Shown here: piece by piece, positions 17,245 to 25,372 of the stretch
Position numbering within the stretch: position 1 is the stretch's first letter
How the letters are laid out: the number at the start of each line of letters is the position of its first letter
Source of the DNA: Paenibacillus castaneae
GTDB taxonomy: Bacteria; Bacillota; Bacilli; Paenibacillales; Paenibacillaceae
DNA length: 64,000 nucleotides
Assembly (NCBI RefSeq): GCF_002884445.1
Contig: NZ_KZ614144.1
Coordinates: forward strand, 2,556,290-2,620,289
Direction of reading: 5' to 3'
The notes under the pieces: generated by a model
Database searches by the model: none
Told to the model about the DNA's origin: nothing
What the model saw: the letters and a program-made list of their open reading frames with translations, nothing else
Translations under genes and position numbers: made by a program

Positions 17245-18570
17245 ATGAAATCACTGACGGAAATCGTCGTGCCGCAGCTTGCGGAGTCACTCGTGTCGGC
17301 CACTATTGATAAATGGCTAAAACAGCCGGGTGACTGGGTAGACATATATGAGCCGGTATGTGAGATTTTGACGGACAAAGTAAATGCAGAGCTGCCGTCA
17401 ACAGTTGCTGGAAAGCTCGTAAAAATATTAGTTGGCAAGGGAGAGACTGTGCCGGTAGGAACAGCTATCTGTCTAATCGAAGTCGAAGGCGCAGGGGATG
17501 AAGGAAACACAAGTTCGAGTCCTGATTATACGGGCTCAGTGTCGGCATCGCCAACTGCTGCCGTTCAAGTGAATACAGAAGATGCGCCAATGCGCAATCG
17601 GTATTCTCCTGCTGTGCAGCAATTAGCTGCCGAGCATGCAATCCGATTGGCTGATGTGCCTGGAACAGGCCTTGGCGGCCGCATTACTCGCAAGGATGTT
17701 CTCGCTTATGTAGCTTCTGGAGCCGGCCAATCAGCTCAAGCTGCTAGCGGCACAGAGGTAAAGGTTGCACCTCGGGCTGTAGATTCGAATGCACAGGTTC
17801 GTTCCTCAGGCTTGCATTTCTCAGAAACGCCTAGACTGCCGAAAATTGAGGTTGAAGGCTTCTCCGGATCGGGACGCGATAGCTTTATTGACGTAACTCC
17901 GCTTCGGAACACAATTGCCCGCAATATGAGACAAAGTGTGACCGAAATTCCTCATGCATGGACGATGATCGAGGTTGATGTAACCAATCTGGTTCTGCTT
18001 CGGAACAAGCTCAAAGATGATTTCATGAAACGCGAAGGCATCAATTTGACGTACTTGGCATTCTTGTTGAAGGCAGTCGTCAATGCGATTAAAGACTTCC
18101 CGATCATGAACTCCATGTGGGCAGTGGACAAAATTATTGTGAAGCGCGATATCAATATTTCGCTTGCGGTAGGTACAGAGGACTCCGTTCTGACACCAGT
18201 CATCAAAAATGCCGATCACAAAAATGTAGCCGGCTTGGCTAAGGAAATAGAAGAGCTAGCCCGTAAAACCCGTAAAGGAAAGCTGACGCTTTCTGATATG
18301 CAGGGTGGAACCTTTACTGTCAACAATACCGGTTCTTTCGGTTCAATCTTATCTTATCCCATCATAAACTATCCTCAGGCTGCTATCCTGACATTTGAAT
18401 CGATTGTAAAACGTCCAGTCGTCATTAATGATATGCTGGCTGTACGATCCATGGCGAACCTTTGCTTGTCGCTGGATCACCGTATTCTAGACGGCGTCAT
18501 TTGCGGCCGGTTCCTGCAGCGTGTAAAGGATAATTTAGAAAGCTTTAATCTAGAAAGTAAATTGTATTAG
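17245..18570 (+). CDS. bkdB: Branched-chain 2-oxoacid dehydrogenase E2 (lipoamide acyltransferase)
   Basis: 441-residue core acyltransferase. The N-terminal lipoyl domain carries the DKV motif with lipoylated Lys45. After an Ala/Ser-rich linker comes a peripheral subunit-binding domain (YSPAVQQLAAEHAI...GTGLGGRITRKDV, about 113-152). The C-terminal catalytic domain ends with the DHRILDG active site. ATG at 17245 is preferred because AGGAGATGGG is at proper spacing; an ATG nine bases earlier overlaps that site. lipB, 16 nt downstream, supplies the octanoyl group for its lipoylation. Confidence 0.95.
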   Translation: MKSLTEIVVPQLAESLVSATIDKWLKQPGDWVDIYEPVCEILTDKVNAELPSTVAGKLVKILVGKGETVPVGTAICLIEVEGAGDEGNTSSSPDYTGSVSASPTAAVQVNTEDAPMRNRYSPAVQQLAAEHAIRLADVPGTGLGGRITRKDVLAYVASGAGQSAQAASGTEVKVAPRAVDSNAQVRSSGLHFSETPRLPKIEVEGFSGSGRDSFIDVTPLRNTIARNMRQSVTEIPHAWTMIEVDVTNLVLLRNKLKDDFMKREGINLTYLAFLLKAVVNAIKDFPIMNSMWAVDKIIVKRDINISLAVGTEDSVLTPVIKNADHKNVAGLAKEIEELARKTRKGKLTLSDMQGGTFTVNNTGSFGSILSYPIINYPQAAILTFESIVKRPVVINDMLAVRSMANLCLSLDHRILDGVICGRFLQRVKDNLESFNLESKLY

Positions 18571-18586
18571 AAACGAGGGGACCGAC

Positions 18587-19294
18587 ATGGCTGAGGCGAA
18601 TAGCTCGAGTAGCTTAAGACGGTTGGAAGCCCACTATATTGGAATGCTCGATTACGCGAAAGCGTGGGATCTGCAGAAAGCATATGTGAAACAAATTGAT
18701 CAGGGGGAGCGCGAACAGACGCTGCTCCTTCTTCAGCATCCACCGACTTATACGATGGGGTCTGATAAGCATCCAGAGCATTTGCTGCTCGGTGAAGCGG
18801 ATCTCAAGGAGCGGGGAATAACGTTATTTCAGATTGATCGCGGCGGAGATATAACTTATCACGGTCCAGGTCAGCTGGTAGGCTATCCTCTGCTTTATTT
18901 GGATGCGGAAGGTCTTGATTTACATGCATATTTACGCAGTCTCGAGCAAGTCATTATTAATTGGCTTGCAGAGTATGGTATAGAAGCGGGCAGAAAACAA
19001 GAATATACAGGTGTATGGGTTGGCGATCAGAAGATTGCTGCCATCGGTGTGAAATTCAATAAAGCACGGCAGCGCAGAGGCTTCATTACGAGTCATGGGT
19101 TTGCTTTGAACATTAAAGCAGGCATTGCTGGTGAAGGGTTTAGCGGTATTATTCCGTGTGGAATTGAGCAGTACGGAGTAACTTCGTTTAATGATTTAAC
19201 AGGGCAAAACTTGACGGTTGAGGAAGCGGCGAATCAACTGCTCCCTCATTTTGTCAAAGAATTCAAGGCTTTAAATACTGTATTAATAAAATAA
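18587..19294 (+). CDS. lipB: Octanoyl-[acyl-carrier protein] transferase LipB
   Basis: 235 residues. LipB moves octanoate from acyl carrier protein to lipoyl domains, where LipA adds sulfur. Visible motifs: RGGDITYHGPGQLVGYP (about 85-101), KIAAIGVKF, and the nucleophile region IIPCGI with the catalytic Cys. It belongs to the E. coli-type LipB class, not the LipM/LipL system of B. subtilis. Directly after bkdB (ACGAGGGGACC site), it is probably cotranscribed with the lipoyl-dependent complex it serves. Its 3' end overlaps the small minus-strand gene by 12 nt. Confidence 0.9.
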   Translation: MAEANSSSSLRRLEAHYIGMLDYAKAWDLQKAYVKQIDQGEREQTLLLLQHPPTYTMGSDKHPEHLLLGEADLKERGITLFQIDRGGDITYHGPGQLVGYPLLYLDAEGLDLHAYLRSLEQVIINWLAEYGIEAGRKQEYTGVWVGDQKIAAIGVKFNKARQRRGFITSHGFALNIKAGIAGEGFSGIIPCGIEQYGVTSFNDLTGQNLTVEEAANQLLPHFVKEFKALNTVLIK

Positions 19295-19381
19295 TGAACC
19301 TAAGCCTGCTACCAGGGTAGATAATAACAGAGCGGATACAAGCAGGATAGCTACGAAACGTATAAGTCGTTGTCTGCGCAT
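19283..19381 (-). CDS. prli42: Membrane miniprotein, Prli42-like (stressosome-associated)
   Basis: 32 residues: a basic start (MRRQRLIR) and one hydrophobic helix (FVAILLVSALLLSTLVAG) ending GLGSLFY. Size, basic N-terminus and the LSTLVAG motif resemble Prli42, the Listeria miniprotein that tethers the stressosome to the membrane and is conserved across Bacillota. A strong Shine-Dalgarno (GAAAGGAG) precedes the ATG at 19381. It is convergent with lipB, overlapping its last 12 nt. Coding status is well supported by the ribosome site and helix; the family name is from memory of short sequences and less certain. Confidence 0.65.
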   Translation of the reverse strand: MRRQRLIRFVAILLVSALLLSTLVAGLGSLFY

Positions 19382-19475
19382 AAAGAAAACTCCTTTCATA
19401 TTGGAACAGCTTTATTTGTATGTGGGCTTGTCTTTACTCTATTGTATACGAAAAATATGGATGGAGGAAACGTAA

Positions 19476-20609
19476 ATGATTACAAAAAATCGACTAGTGG
19501 ATGAATTTATGGAATTAGTGCGGATTGATAGTGAAACCAAGCATGAGCAGGAGATCAGCCTTGTGTTAAAGCAAAAATTTGAAGCGCTTGGTTTACTTGT
19601 CAGCGAGGATGATGCTGCGGCAAAAACGGGTCACGGTGCAGGAAACCTATTTGCGATCTTGGAGGCTTCCGAAGAGAACTCTTCAGCACCGACGGTTCTA
19701 TTTACCTGCCATATGGACACGGTAACGCCGGGCGTTGGCATCAAGCCGCAGCTGGATGATGATGGGTACATACGCAGCGATGGCACAACGATTCTCGGTG
19801 CGGATGATAAAGCGGGTCTTGCAGCTATCTTTGAAGCGATCCGCGTCGTCAAGGAACAATCTATCCCGCATGGACGCATTCAATTTGTCATAACAGTCGG
19901 TGAGGAATCAGGCCTTCTAGGCGCACGCTCGCTTGATGCATCGAAGCTGGAGGCGAAGTTCGGCTATGCGCTGGATTCCAATGGCTCAGTTGGCGACATT
20001 GCGGTTGCAGCGCCGACGCAGGCCAAGGTTACGATCAAAATGTATGGTCGTTCGGCACATGCCGGTGTCAATCCAGAGGATGGAATAAGTGCGATTCAAG
20101 TAGCTGGCAAAGCGATAGCTAGAATGCCGCTCGGTCGTATAGATAAAGAAACAACAGCCAATATTGGCCGTTTCGAAGGCGGAGGCGCAACGAATATCGT
20201 ATGTGATTTTGTCAGACTCGATGCCGAGGCTCGGAGTATCGTGCAGCACAAACTGGATAATCAGATTGCAGCTATGCGCAAAGCAGTGGAGAGCGCAGCG
20301 GAGGAGTATGGCGCGCGTGGCGAGTTGGAGAGCGACATCATCTATCCAGCTTATCAGCATTCAGATGAAACTCCGGTTGTACAGCTAGCCAAAAAAGCGA
20401 TACAAGCAATTGGTCTTACGCCAAGAACATTTCATTCCGGCGGCGGCAGTGACGCTAACATATTCAACGGCCTGGGTATTCCAACGGTTAATTTAGCTGT
20501 TGGTTATGAGCATATTCATACGACTAAGGAACAAATCAAGGTAGAGGATTTGGTTAAAACGACGGAGCTAGTTGTTGAGCTAATTAGACAGGCAGCTTCT
20601 GCAGAGTAG
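19476..20609 (+). CDS. M20 family metallopeptidase, PepT-like (YqjE-like)
   Basis: 377 residues of the M20 zinc-aminopeptidase fold, tripeptidase T-like group. Metal and catalytic motifs: CHMDTV (near 77), the central GADDKAG (near 108-114, bridging Asp), GEESGLLG with general-base Glu (near 142), and a late AVGYEHIHTTKE with a metal His. The small dimerisation domain lies between (YGRSAHAGV). It releases N-terminal residues from small peptides in the cytosol. The position after the bkd operon corresponds to B. subtilis yqjE. TGGAGGAAAC precedes the ATG, and a terminator follows. Confidence 0.9.
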   Translation: MITKNRLVDEFMELVRIDSETKHEQEISLVLKQKFEALGLLVSEDDAAAKTGHGAGNLFAILEASEENSSAPTVLFTCHMDTVTPGVGIKPQLDDDGYIRSDGTTILGADDKAGLAAIFEAIRVVKEQSIPHGRIQFVITVGEESGLLGARSLDASKLEAKFGYALDSNGSVGDIAVAAPTQAKVTIKMYGRSAHAGVNPEDGISAIQVAGKAIARMPLGRIDKETTANIGRFEGGGATNIVCDFVRLDAEARSIVQHKLDNQIAAMRKAVESAAEEYGARGELESDIIYPAYQHSDETPVVQLAKKAIQAIGLTPRTFHSGGGSDANIFNGLGIPTVNLAVGYEHIHTTKEQIKVEDLVKTTELVVELIRQAASAE

Positions 20610-20632
20610 CTAAGCCATATTTTCGAAACACA

Positions 20633-20687
20633 GAAAGCCCTTCGATCCTATGGCTCAGTAGTACTGAACGAGGACGGAGGGTTTTTG
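20633..20687 (+). terminator. Intrinsic terminator after M20 peptidase gene
   Basis: AGCCCTTCGATCCT pairs, with two G-U pairs, with AGGACGGAGGGTT around an inner TCAGTA-GTACTGA hairpin, then TTTTT. Confidence 0.75.
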
Positions 20688-20705
20688 CTTAAATGCTAAA
20701 ATTAA

Positions 20706-20870
20706 TTAATTCGATTTCTCAGACTGAACACGGCGCACGCTGATCACATTGGTGTATTCGGACATCGGGCTTCTTGATAAGGTAGAGGCAGAGAGCTTGC
20801 GCAGCTGATGCCGGATTTCCCAGCCTTTTCCTACAAGTCGTAAATGATTTAAGGATACATATTGTTTCAT
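20706..20870 (-). CDS. mciZ: MciZ-like small FtsZ-inhibitor protein
   Basis: 54 residues. The core LRLVGKGWEIRHQLRKL closely matches the LVGKAWEIRAKL core of B. subtilis MciZ, a 40-residue peptide made in the mother cell that caps FtsZ filaments during sporulation. As in B. subtilis it lies right beside nudF. The Shine-Dalgarno AGGAGCGG precedes the ATG at 20870 on the minus strand. The extra C-terminal region (SRSPMSEYTNVISVRRVQS) is absent from the B. subtilis protein. Family identity rests on the core motif plus synteny. Confidence 0.8.
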   Translation of the reverse strand: MKQYVSLNHLRLVGKGWEIRHQLRKLSASTLSRSPMSEYTNVISVRRVQSEKSN

Positions 20871-20967
20871 ATAAACCGCTCCTGTCGTTTTTGTATAATG
20901 ATAGTTATGCTCAGACAGGACAAGTTATGCGGAATATTATATTGGTAATTAAAGGAGACGGTTCATT

Positions 20968-21531
20968 ATGGAAGAGCAGCATGCAGTTGGCTTATGGCGT
21001 GAAGAAACGGTTAAGACTGATGAAATTTTCAAAGGCAAAATGATCAGTCTACAGGTGGATACTGTTACGCTTGAGGATGGAAGAACGGCAACAAGGGAAA
21101 TCGTCAAGCATCCAGGCGCAGCAGCGGTTATGGCATTGCTGGATGGCAAACTGCTTGTCGTTGAGCAGTTTAGAAAACCGCTGGAGAAATTTCAAATCGA
21201 AATTCCGGCCGGCAAGCTCGACCCCGGTGAAGATCCAATGACCGCAGCAGCCCGTGAGTTGGAGGAAGAGACAGGCTACCGCTCCAATGATCTGAAGCTT
21301 CTAAGTGCCTTTTATACATCTCCAGGCTTTGCTGACGAGAAGTTGTATGTATATTTCACCGATCAAGTTGAATTGGGCATACAAAACCCCGATGAAGACG
21401 AAGACCTCAAAGTAGACGCAATTACAATTGAGCAAGCTGAACAATATATTCAACAGGGCCGCATCAGTGATGCCAAAACCATTCTCGCTGTTTACGCGTG
21501 GAAGCTATACATCCTAACGGGTCAGATCTAA
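20968..21531 (+). CDS. nudF: ADP-ribose pyrophosphatase, Nudix family
   Basis: 187-residue Nudix hydrolase that splits ADP-ribose to AMP and ribose 5-phosphate. The full Nudix box is present from Gly82 (GKLDPGEDP...REL.EETGY), with the preceding EQFRKP and IEIPAG motifs typical of NudF. AAAGGAGACGG lies upstream. It is divergent from mciZ with 97 nt between the start codons. No close downstream partner: a repeat-bearing gap of about 310 nt follows. Confidence 0.93.
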   Translation: MEEQHAVGLWREETVKTDEIFKGKMISLQVDTVTLEDGRTATREIVKHPGAAAVMALLDGKLLVVEQFRKPLEKFQIEIPAGKLDPGEDPMTAAARELEEETGYRSNDLKLLSAFYTSPGFADEKLYVYFTDQVELGIQNPDEDEDLKVDAITIEQAEQYIQQGRISDAKTILAVYAWKLYILTGQI

Positions 21532-21841
21532 CCGACCCCCTCTAAATTTGCCAATCGAAAATTTTCATGATACCTCCGATACTAGTTGATACAAGCCCTC
21601 GTCATAGCTCTAATTAATCCCTCATACACTAGAGAGACAACCCATTGAAATATTTCCTTACCTACTACATTTAATCGTGTCACGAAGAGACGAAAGCGAT
21701 TCACAGCAAACGCATTTTTTCATACCGTTCTAAAGCCTTAGATAGTCCTTGAGTCCAAAGGGTGCAGCCCCTTGGGAACCTCCTTTGGAAGAGAGGGATC
21801 GGCGGGCTCGAAAATCTTTGTTAAGGTTGGAGGTTTCTTAT
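21532..21841. repeat. Intergenic gap holding a dispersed structured repeat (copy 1)
   Basis: No gene. Two blocks also occur upstream of ribBA: a CGTGTC...GACGAAAGCGA block (21676-21699) and a 63-nt block from GAGTCC to TCGAAA (21751-21813), about two-thirds identical to 39600-39662 without gaps. The second block folds into two stems in both copies. The repeat runs almost to the Shine-Dalgarno of spoIIM, so its flank supplies the spoIIM leader. Confidence 0.65.
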
Positions 21842-22459
21842 TTGAAAAACCAGCTGTCACTCTATGTGTTTGTATCCGTCTTGTTTGTTGTCGGCGTTAT
21901 TTTTGGAGCATTAATGGTCAATGCGCTTACGTTTGAGCAGCAACAGAAGCTAGCGCAAGAAATGGATCAGTATGTTCAAATGATGAATGCAGGAAGCGGC
22001 TCTGGGGAAGCACAAACGTTCTGGGAACGTTTGATGTTCCACAGCAAGTGGTTGATTGTTTTGTGGCTGCTGGGCATTACAGTTGTCGGCATTCCCGGCG
22101 TGCTCGCCTTAAATTTCTTGAAAGGGTCATTGGTAGGATTTTCTGTTGGGACGCTTATTAATCAGTATGCTTGGAAAGGTGTCCTGTTCTCGCTCGTCTC
22201 CATTGCTCCGCAAAACATGATAACCGTACCAGCTATGATTATTACAAGTGCGGCTGCTCTTTCATTCTCGATGTTTGTCGTCAAAAACAGACTTCTTCAG
22301 CAGAAGGGCAAGCTAGCGCCGGAGTTAAGCGCATTTACCTCTACAGCATTGCTAATGCTGCTTCTGTTCGCTGGTGCGGCGCTGTTTGAAGCTTATGTTT
22401 CTCCTTCGATGATTAGCTGGGTATCACCCTTTCTATCGCCCGCGAACGCCACAATCTGA
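21842..22459 (+). CDS. spoIIM: Stage II sporulation protein M
   Basis: 205-residue multi-span membrane protein of the DUF95/SpoIIM family with five hydrophobic segments. SpoIIM is the scaffold of the SpoIID-M-P complex that degrades septal peptidoglycan and drives engulfment; SpoIIM places SpoIIP and SpoIID. TTG at 21842 is chosen because GGAGG lies 8 nt upstream and the resulting protein begins at the membrane segment, near the usual length of 214. A longer frame upstream reads through the intergenic repeat (GAAPWEPPLEERDRR) and is not plausible coding sequence. Position between nudF and fur matches B. subtilis. Confidence 0.9.
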   Translation: MKNQLSLYVFVSVLFVVGVIFGALMVNALTFEQQQKLAQEMDQYVQMMNAGSGSGEAQTFWERLMFHSKWLIVLWLLGITVVGIPGVLALNFLKGSLVGFSVGTLINQYAWKGVLFSLVSIAPQNMITVPAMIITSAAALSFSMFVVKNRLLQQKGKLAPELSAFTSTALLMLLLFAGAALFEAYVSPSMISWVSPFLSPANATI

Positions 22460-22470
22460 CACCAAAATGT

Positions 22471-22500
22471 TTGACTTTATTAGAGGTTAGCACCTATAAT
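22471..22500 (+). promoter_or_regulatory. Sigma-A-type promoter for fur
   Basis: TTGACT (22471-22476), 18-nt spacer, TATAAT (22495-22500), 50 nt before the fur start. Confidence 0.75.
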
Positions 22501-22549
22501 GGAGGGAAACGTTAACTGAAAAAGGCGCAGATGTGGTAGGGGGGAAATC

Positions 22550-23029
22550 ATGGAAGCCCGGATTGAGAAAATTAAACAACAGTTGCAGTCGCAGGGCTAC
22601 AAATTAACCCCGCAGCGTGAAGCAACGGTACGTGTTTTACTAGAGAATGAAGACGACCACCTGAGCGCTGAAGATGTATTTATGCTAGTTAAGGATAAAG
22701 CCCCAGAAATCGGATTAGCAACGGTTTATCGGACATTGGAATTGCTAAGCGAAATGCATGTTGTCGAAAAGCTGAATTTCGGCGATGGAGTTGCGCGGTA
22801 TGATCTGCGTACAGACAGCAACAAGCATCATCATCATCACTTAATATGCGTGCAATGTGGAACAATGGATGAAATTAAGGAAGACTGGCTTTTGCCGCTA
22901 GAAGAACGACTTGAGCAGGAATACGGATTTTTCGTCATTGACCATCGTCTGGACTTTCAAGGCGTGTGCCACCGTTGCAAAGCAAAAAACGACCTTGCAA
23001 ATCCAAACCCAACTGAAAATCAATCATAA
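22550..23029 (+). CDS. fur: Ferric uptake regulator Fur
   Basis: 159 residues. The N-terminal winged helix includes YKLTPQREATVRVL and the recognition helix region GLATVYRTLELL. The dimerisation domain has the HHHHHLIC regulatory metal site and two zinc-structural CxxC pairs (CVQC and CHRC). It represses iron-acquisition genes when loaded with Fe2+. The sequence is nearest Fur among PerR/Zur/Fur, judged by resemblance to B. subtilis Fur over the whole length. Own sigma-A promoter and terminator suggest a monocistronic unit. No clear Fur box is visible in its own promoter. Confidence 0.93.
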   Translation: MEARIEKIKQQLQSQGYKLTPQREATVRVLLENEDDHLSAEDVFMLVKDKAPEIGLATVYRTLELLSEMHVVEKLNFGDGVARYDLRTDSNKHHHHHLICVQCGTMDEIKEDWLLPLEERLEQEYGFFVIDHRLDFQGVCHRCKAKNDLANPNPTENQS

Positions 23030-23080
23030 ACGGCTAAGCTGTCCATCGAATTGGGACGGCGAAGCCGTTTTGGCGTTTTT
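23028..23080 (+). terminator. Terminator of fur
   Basis: AACGGCT (23029-23035) pairs with AGCCGTT (23063-23069), inner GCTGTCC/GGACGGC pairing, then TTTTGGCGTTTTT. Confidence 0.75.
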
Positions 23081-23806
23081 AAGGGAGGAAGCTTGGGGGC
23101 GTTGGATTGGAAAAAGCAATGCGAGACTAAAATTCTGCGAGAGGGTCTAAGCTTTTATTTCCTATTTAAGTATAAGTAATAATTTTCTCAATAGTTGCTT
23201 GATTAGCACACAGCCTATGTGTGTTTTTTTGTGTTTCCTAGTGTCATCTTCAGCGGATAAGCTGATGAAAAAATACTATACAAACGCTACGAATAAATGC
23301 TCTTCTATGGCTGGTCGCATCATAAGTTATGCGAATAATCTTCATGCGGCTTAAACTTCGATGGTTTATTGATGGGTGTCGGTAAGAAGCTCTTTAATGG
23401 AGTCAAGTAACTGGAAATTCTACAGTTAATTTTTCCTGATAAGACCAGTTTTAATGCTGTACCTGTAAATACTACATCTAATTCGGTGATTTTCATTCGA
23501 ATTTTATGTTTAGAGCAAAATTAACAGCAGTATTTCCATTAAAATGCGATAAAAGAGCACATTAGCGCTAATTTAGATGTAGCTTTTCCAGTTAAGTGAG
23601 TATGAGGGATACGTTTAAAGTAGATTGATGCAAGTTCACCACCTCCACACATATTTTTCGAAATATAACAAAGCATAAATTGGATGCCAATTTCAGATTT
23701 AGCTTTGTGCAGTGACGATCAAAACGTCGCTGTTGTTCATACAACATAGGAAGAGCTTATTTGAGCAGCTATAATAAGCGAGATATGTTTTGAGGAGGTA
23801 TGGGTT
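23081..23806. other. AT-rich intergenic region without a gene
   Basis: About 725 nt without a convincing reading frame on either strand. It contains a terminator hairpin at 23207-23230 and an AT-rich stretch (about 23380-23640) with short inverted pieces such as AACTG-N9-CAGTT and two opposed copies of a TTAGATGTAG-like word, reminiscent of decayed repeat clusters. An 8-bp stem (CAGTGACG/CGTCGCTG, 23710-23732) lies upstream of ald. No known riboswitch recognised. Confidence 0.5.
23207..23230 (+). terminator. Small intrinsic terminator
   Basis: CACACA (23207-23212), loop GCCTA, TGTGTG (23218-23223), then a run of seven T. Could act as backup terminator for fur. Confidence 0.6.
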
Positions 23807-24937
23807 ATGATTGTCGGGGTTCCGAAGGAAATTAAACAAAGTGAGTATCGTGTTGCCTTGACACCGGCCGGTGTCGCTATGCTGACAGGAGCAGGCCACC
23901 TAGTGCTCGTTGAAGCGGGTGCAGGGAGCGGCAGCGGTTTTGAAGACGGAGATTACGAGCGGGAAGGCGCAGAAATCATAAATCAAGCTGCTGATGTGTG
24001 GGCTCGAGCAAATATGATTATGAAGGTAAAAGAACCGCTGAAAGAGGAATTTAACTATTTTCGCGAAGGCTTGCTTTTGTTTACTTATTTGCATCTGGCT
24101 GCTGCTCCTGAATTAACGAAGGCATTAGTTGATAAGAAAGTAACGGCTATCGCCTATGAAACGATCCAGCTTCCAAACGGAAGCCTGCCTCTTCTAACGC
24201 CGATGAGCGAGGTGGCCGGCCGAATGTCAGTCCAGGTAGGGGCACAGTTTCTTGAAGCGTTTAATGGCGGAAGAGGGGTGCTCCTTGGAGGCGTTCCAGG
24301 TGTAGCGCCAGCAAATGTAGTTATTATTGGCGGTGGCATCGTAGGTACAAACGCCGCCAAAATTGCGCTTGGCATGGGCGCCAATGTTATTATTTTGGAG
24401 AAAAGCGCTGATCGAATACGCTATATTGATGATGTGTTTGGCGGCCGTATCCAGACGCTTATGTCCAATGCTTATCAAATTGCCGATGCAGTCACGAAGG
24501 CGGATTTGCTAATTGGTGCTGTTCTTATTCCGGGAGCGCGGGCGCCGCACCTTGTGACGGAGCAAATGGTCATGACGATGAAGAAAGGCGCTGTTATTGT
24601 AGATGTAGCAGTAGATCAAGGCGGATCTATCGCAACGGTTGATCGACCGACTACGCATAAAGACCCCATATATATGAAGCACGGTGTCGTTCATTATGCG
24701 GTAGCCAACATCCCGGGCGCTGTTCCACGAACTTCTACATTTGCGTTGACGAACGTAACGATGAGCTATGCGCTTGAATTAGCCAATCAGGGATTGGATG
24801 CTGTTCGCAAGAGCGTTCCGCTTCAAAAGGGCGTAAATACGCATGCAGGCCATGTAACCTATGAGCCAGTAGCGTCCGCGACTGGCTTGCCTTTCACACC
24901 GATTGATAAATATGTAAACAATATACCTACCGGTTAA
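23807..24937 (+). CDS. ald: Alanine dehydrogenase
   Basis: 376-residue NAD-dependent enzyme that converts L-alanine to pyruvate and ammonia, important for use of alanine in sporulation and germination. Motifs: [10 protein letters not shown] start with substrate Arg/Lys residues, KVKEP (Lys near 74), TYLHLAA with the active His near 95, and the dinucleotide motif [18 protein letters not shown] (about 174-191). GAGGAGG lies upstream. Full length for the family. It is not part of the B. subtilis fur-yqzK order and appears inserted between them. Confidence 0.97.
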   Translation: MIVGVPKEIKQSEYRVALTPAGVAMLTGAGHLVLVEAGAGSGSGFEDGDYEREGAEIINQAADVWARANMIMKVKEPLKEEFNYFREGLLLFTYLHLAAAPELTKALVDKKVTAIAYETIQLPNGSLPLLTPMSEVAGRMSVQVGAQFLEAFNGGRGVLLGGVPGVAPANVVIIGGGIVGTNAAKIALGMGANVIILEKSADRIRYIDDVFGGRIQTLMSNAYQIADAVTKADLLIGAVLIPGARAPHLVTEQMVMTMKKGAVIVDVAVDQGGSIATVDRPTTHKDPIYMKHGVVHYAVANIPGAVPRTSTFALTNVTMSYALELANQGLDAVRKSVPLQKGVNTHAGHVTYEPVASATGLPFTPIDKYVNNIPTG

Positions 24938-25028
24938 ATGCTGCTTAACGTAAGCATATTCGCATCGGTCTTCTCATATGGTGATACGGATAGACAAAGG
25001 TATCAGCATAATGAGGAGGCTGATGTGC

Positions 25029-25262
25029 ATGGTTTTTTCGATTCGAAAATGGACGAGCCGCATCGTGTTTTTTTTAATTTTTGCATTATTACTATTAGCA
25101 GTTACAGGCGGTTATCGCTGGCTTGCTGATGCGGTTTCTCCTGTTCATCCCTACCAAGAACCTAAAGGTGCTGCTATGAAAGTATTTTTGACTGACCCAG
25201 AATCCCCAGACAGTACACATGCTGCAGATCGACTACGTTGGTTTTATTGGTACGGCGAGTAA
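25029..25262 (+). CDS. yqzK: Small membrane protein, YqzK/DUF4227-like
   Basis: About 77 residues: short basic N-terminus, one hydrophobic helix (IVFFLIFALLLLAVTGGY), then a soluble tail with YQEPKGAAMKVF and ADRLRWFYWYGE, which match the DUF4227 pattern of YqzK. As in B. subtilis it sits immediately before xerD. ATG at 25029 follows GAGGAGG with 9-nt spacing; an ATG two codons earlier is too close. A weak CTGTAC-ATA-GTACAG hairpin follows the stop. Function unknown. Confidence 0.8.
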   Translation: MVFSIRKWTSRIVFFLIFALLLLAVTGGYRWLADAVSPVHPYQEPKGAAMKVFLTDPESPDSTHAADRLRWFYWYGE

Positions 25263-25372
25263 TGGAGCTGTACATAGTACAGATTCGCTTTTCAAGCAGG
25301 ATTTAATGAGCTGAATGTTGAATTTTGTAGAATAAGCTTGTCAGTCATGTGCCAGAAGCGAAAGGAAGTCCG

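Noticed and set aside
21749..21841. N-terminal extension of SpoIIM
   Set aside because: The residues come from the dispersed intergenic repeat and do not resemble the family, while TTG 21842 has a good ribosome site.
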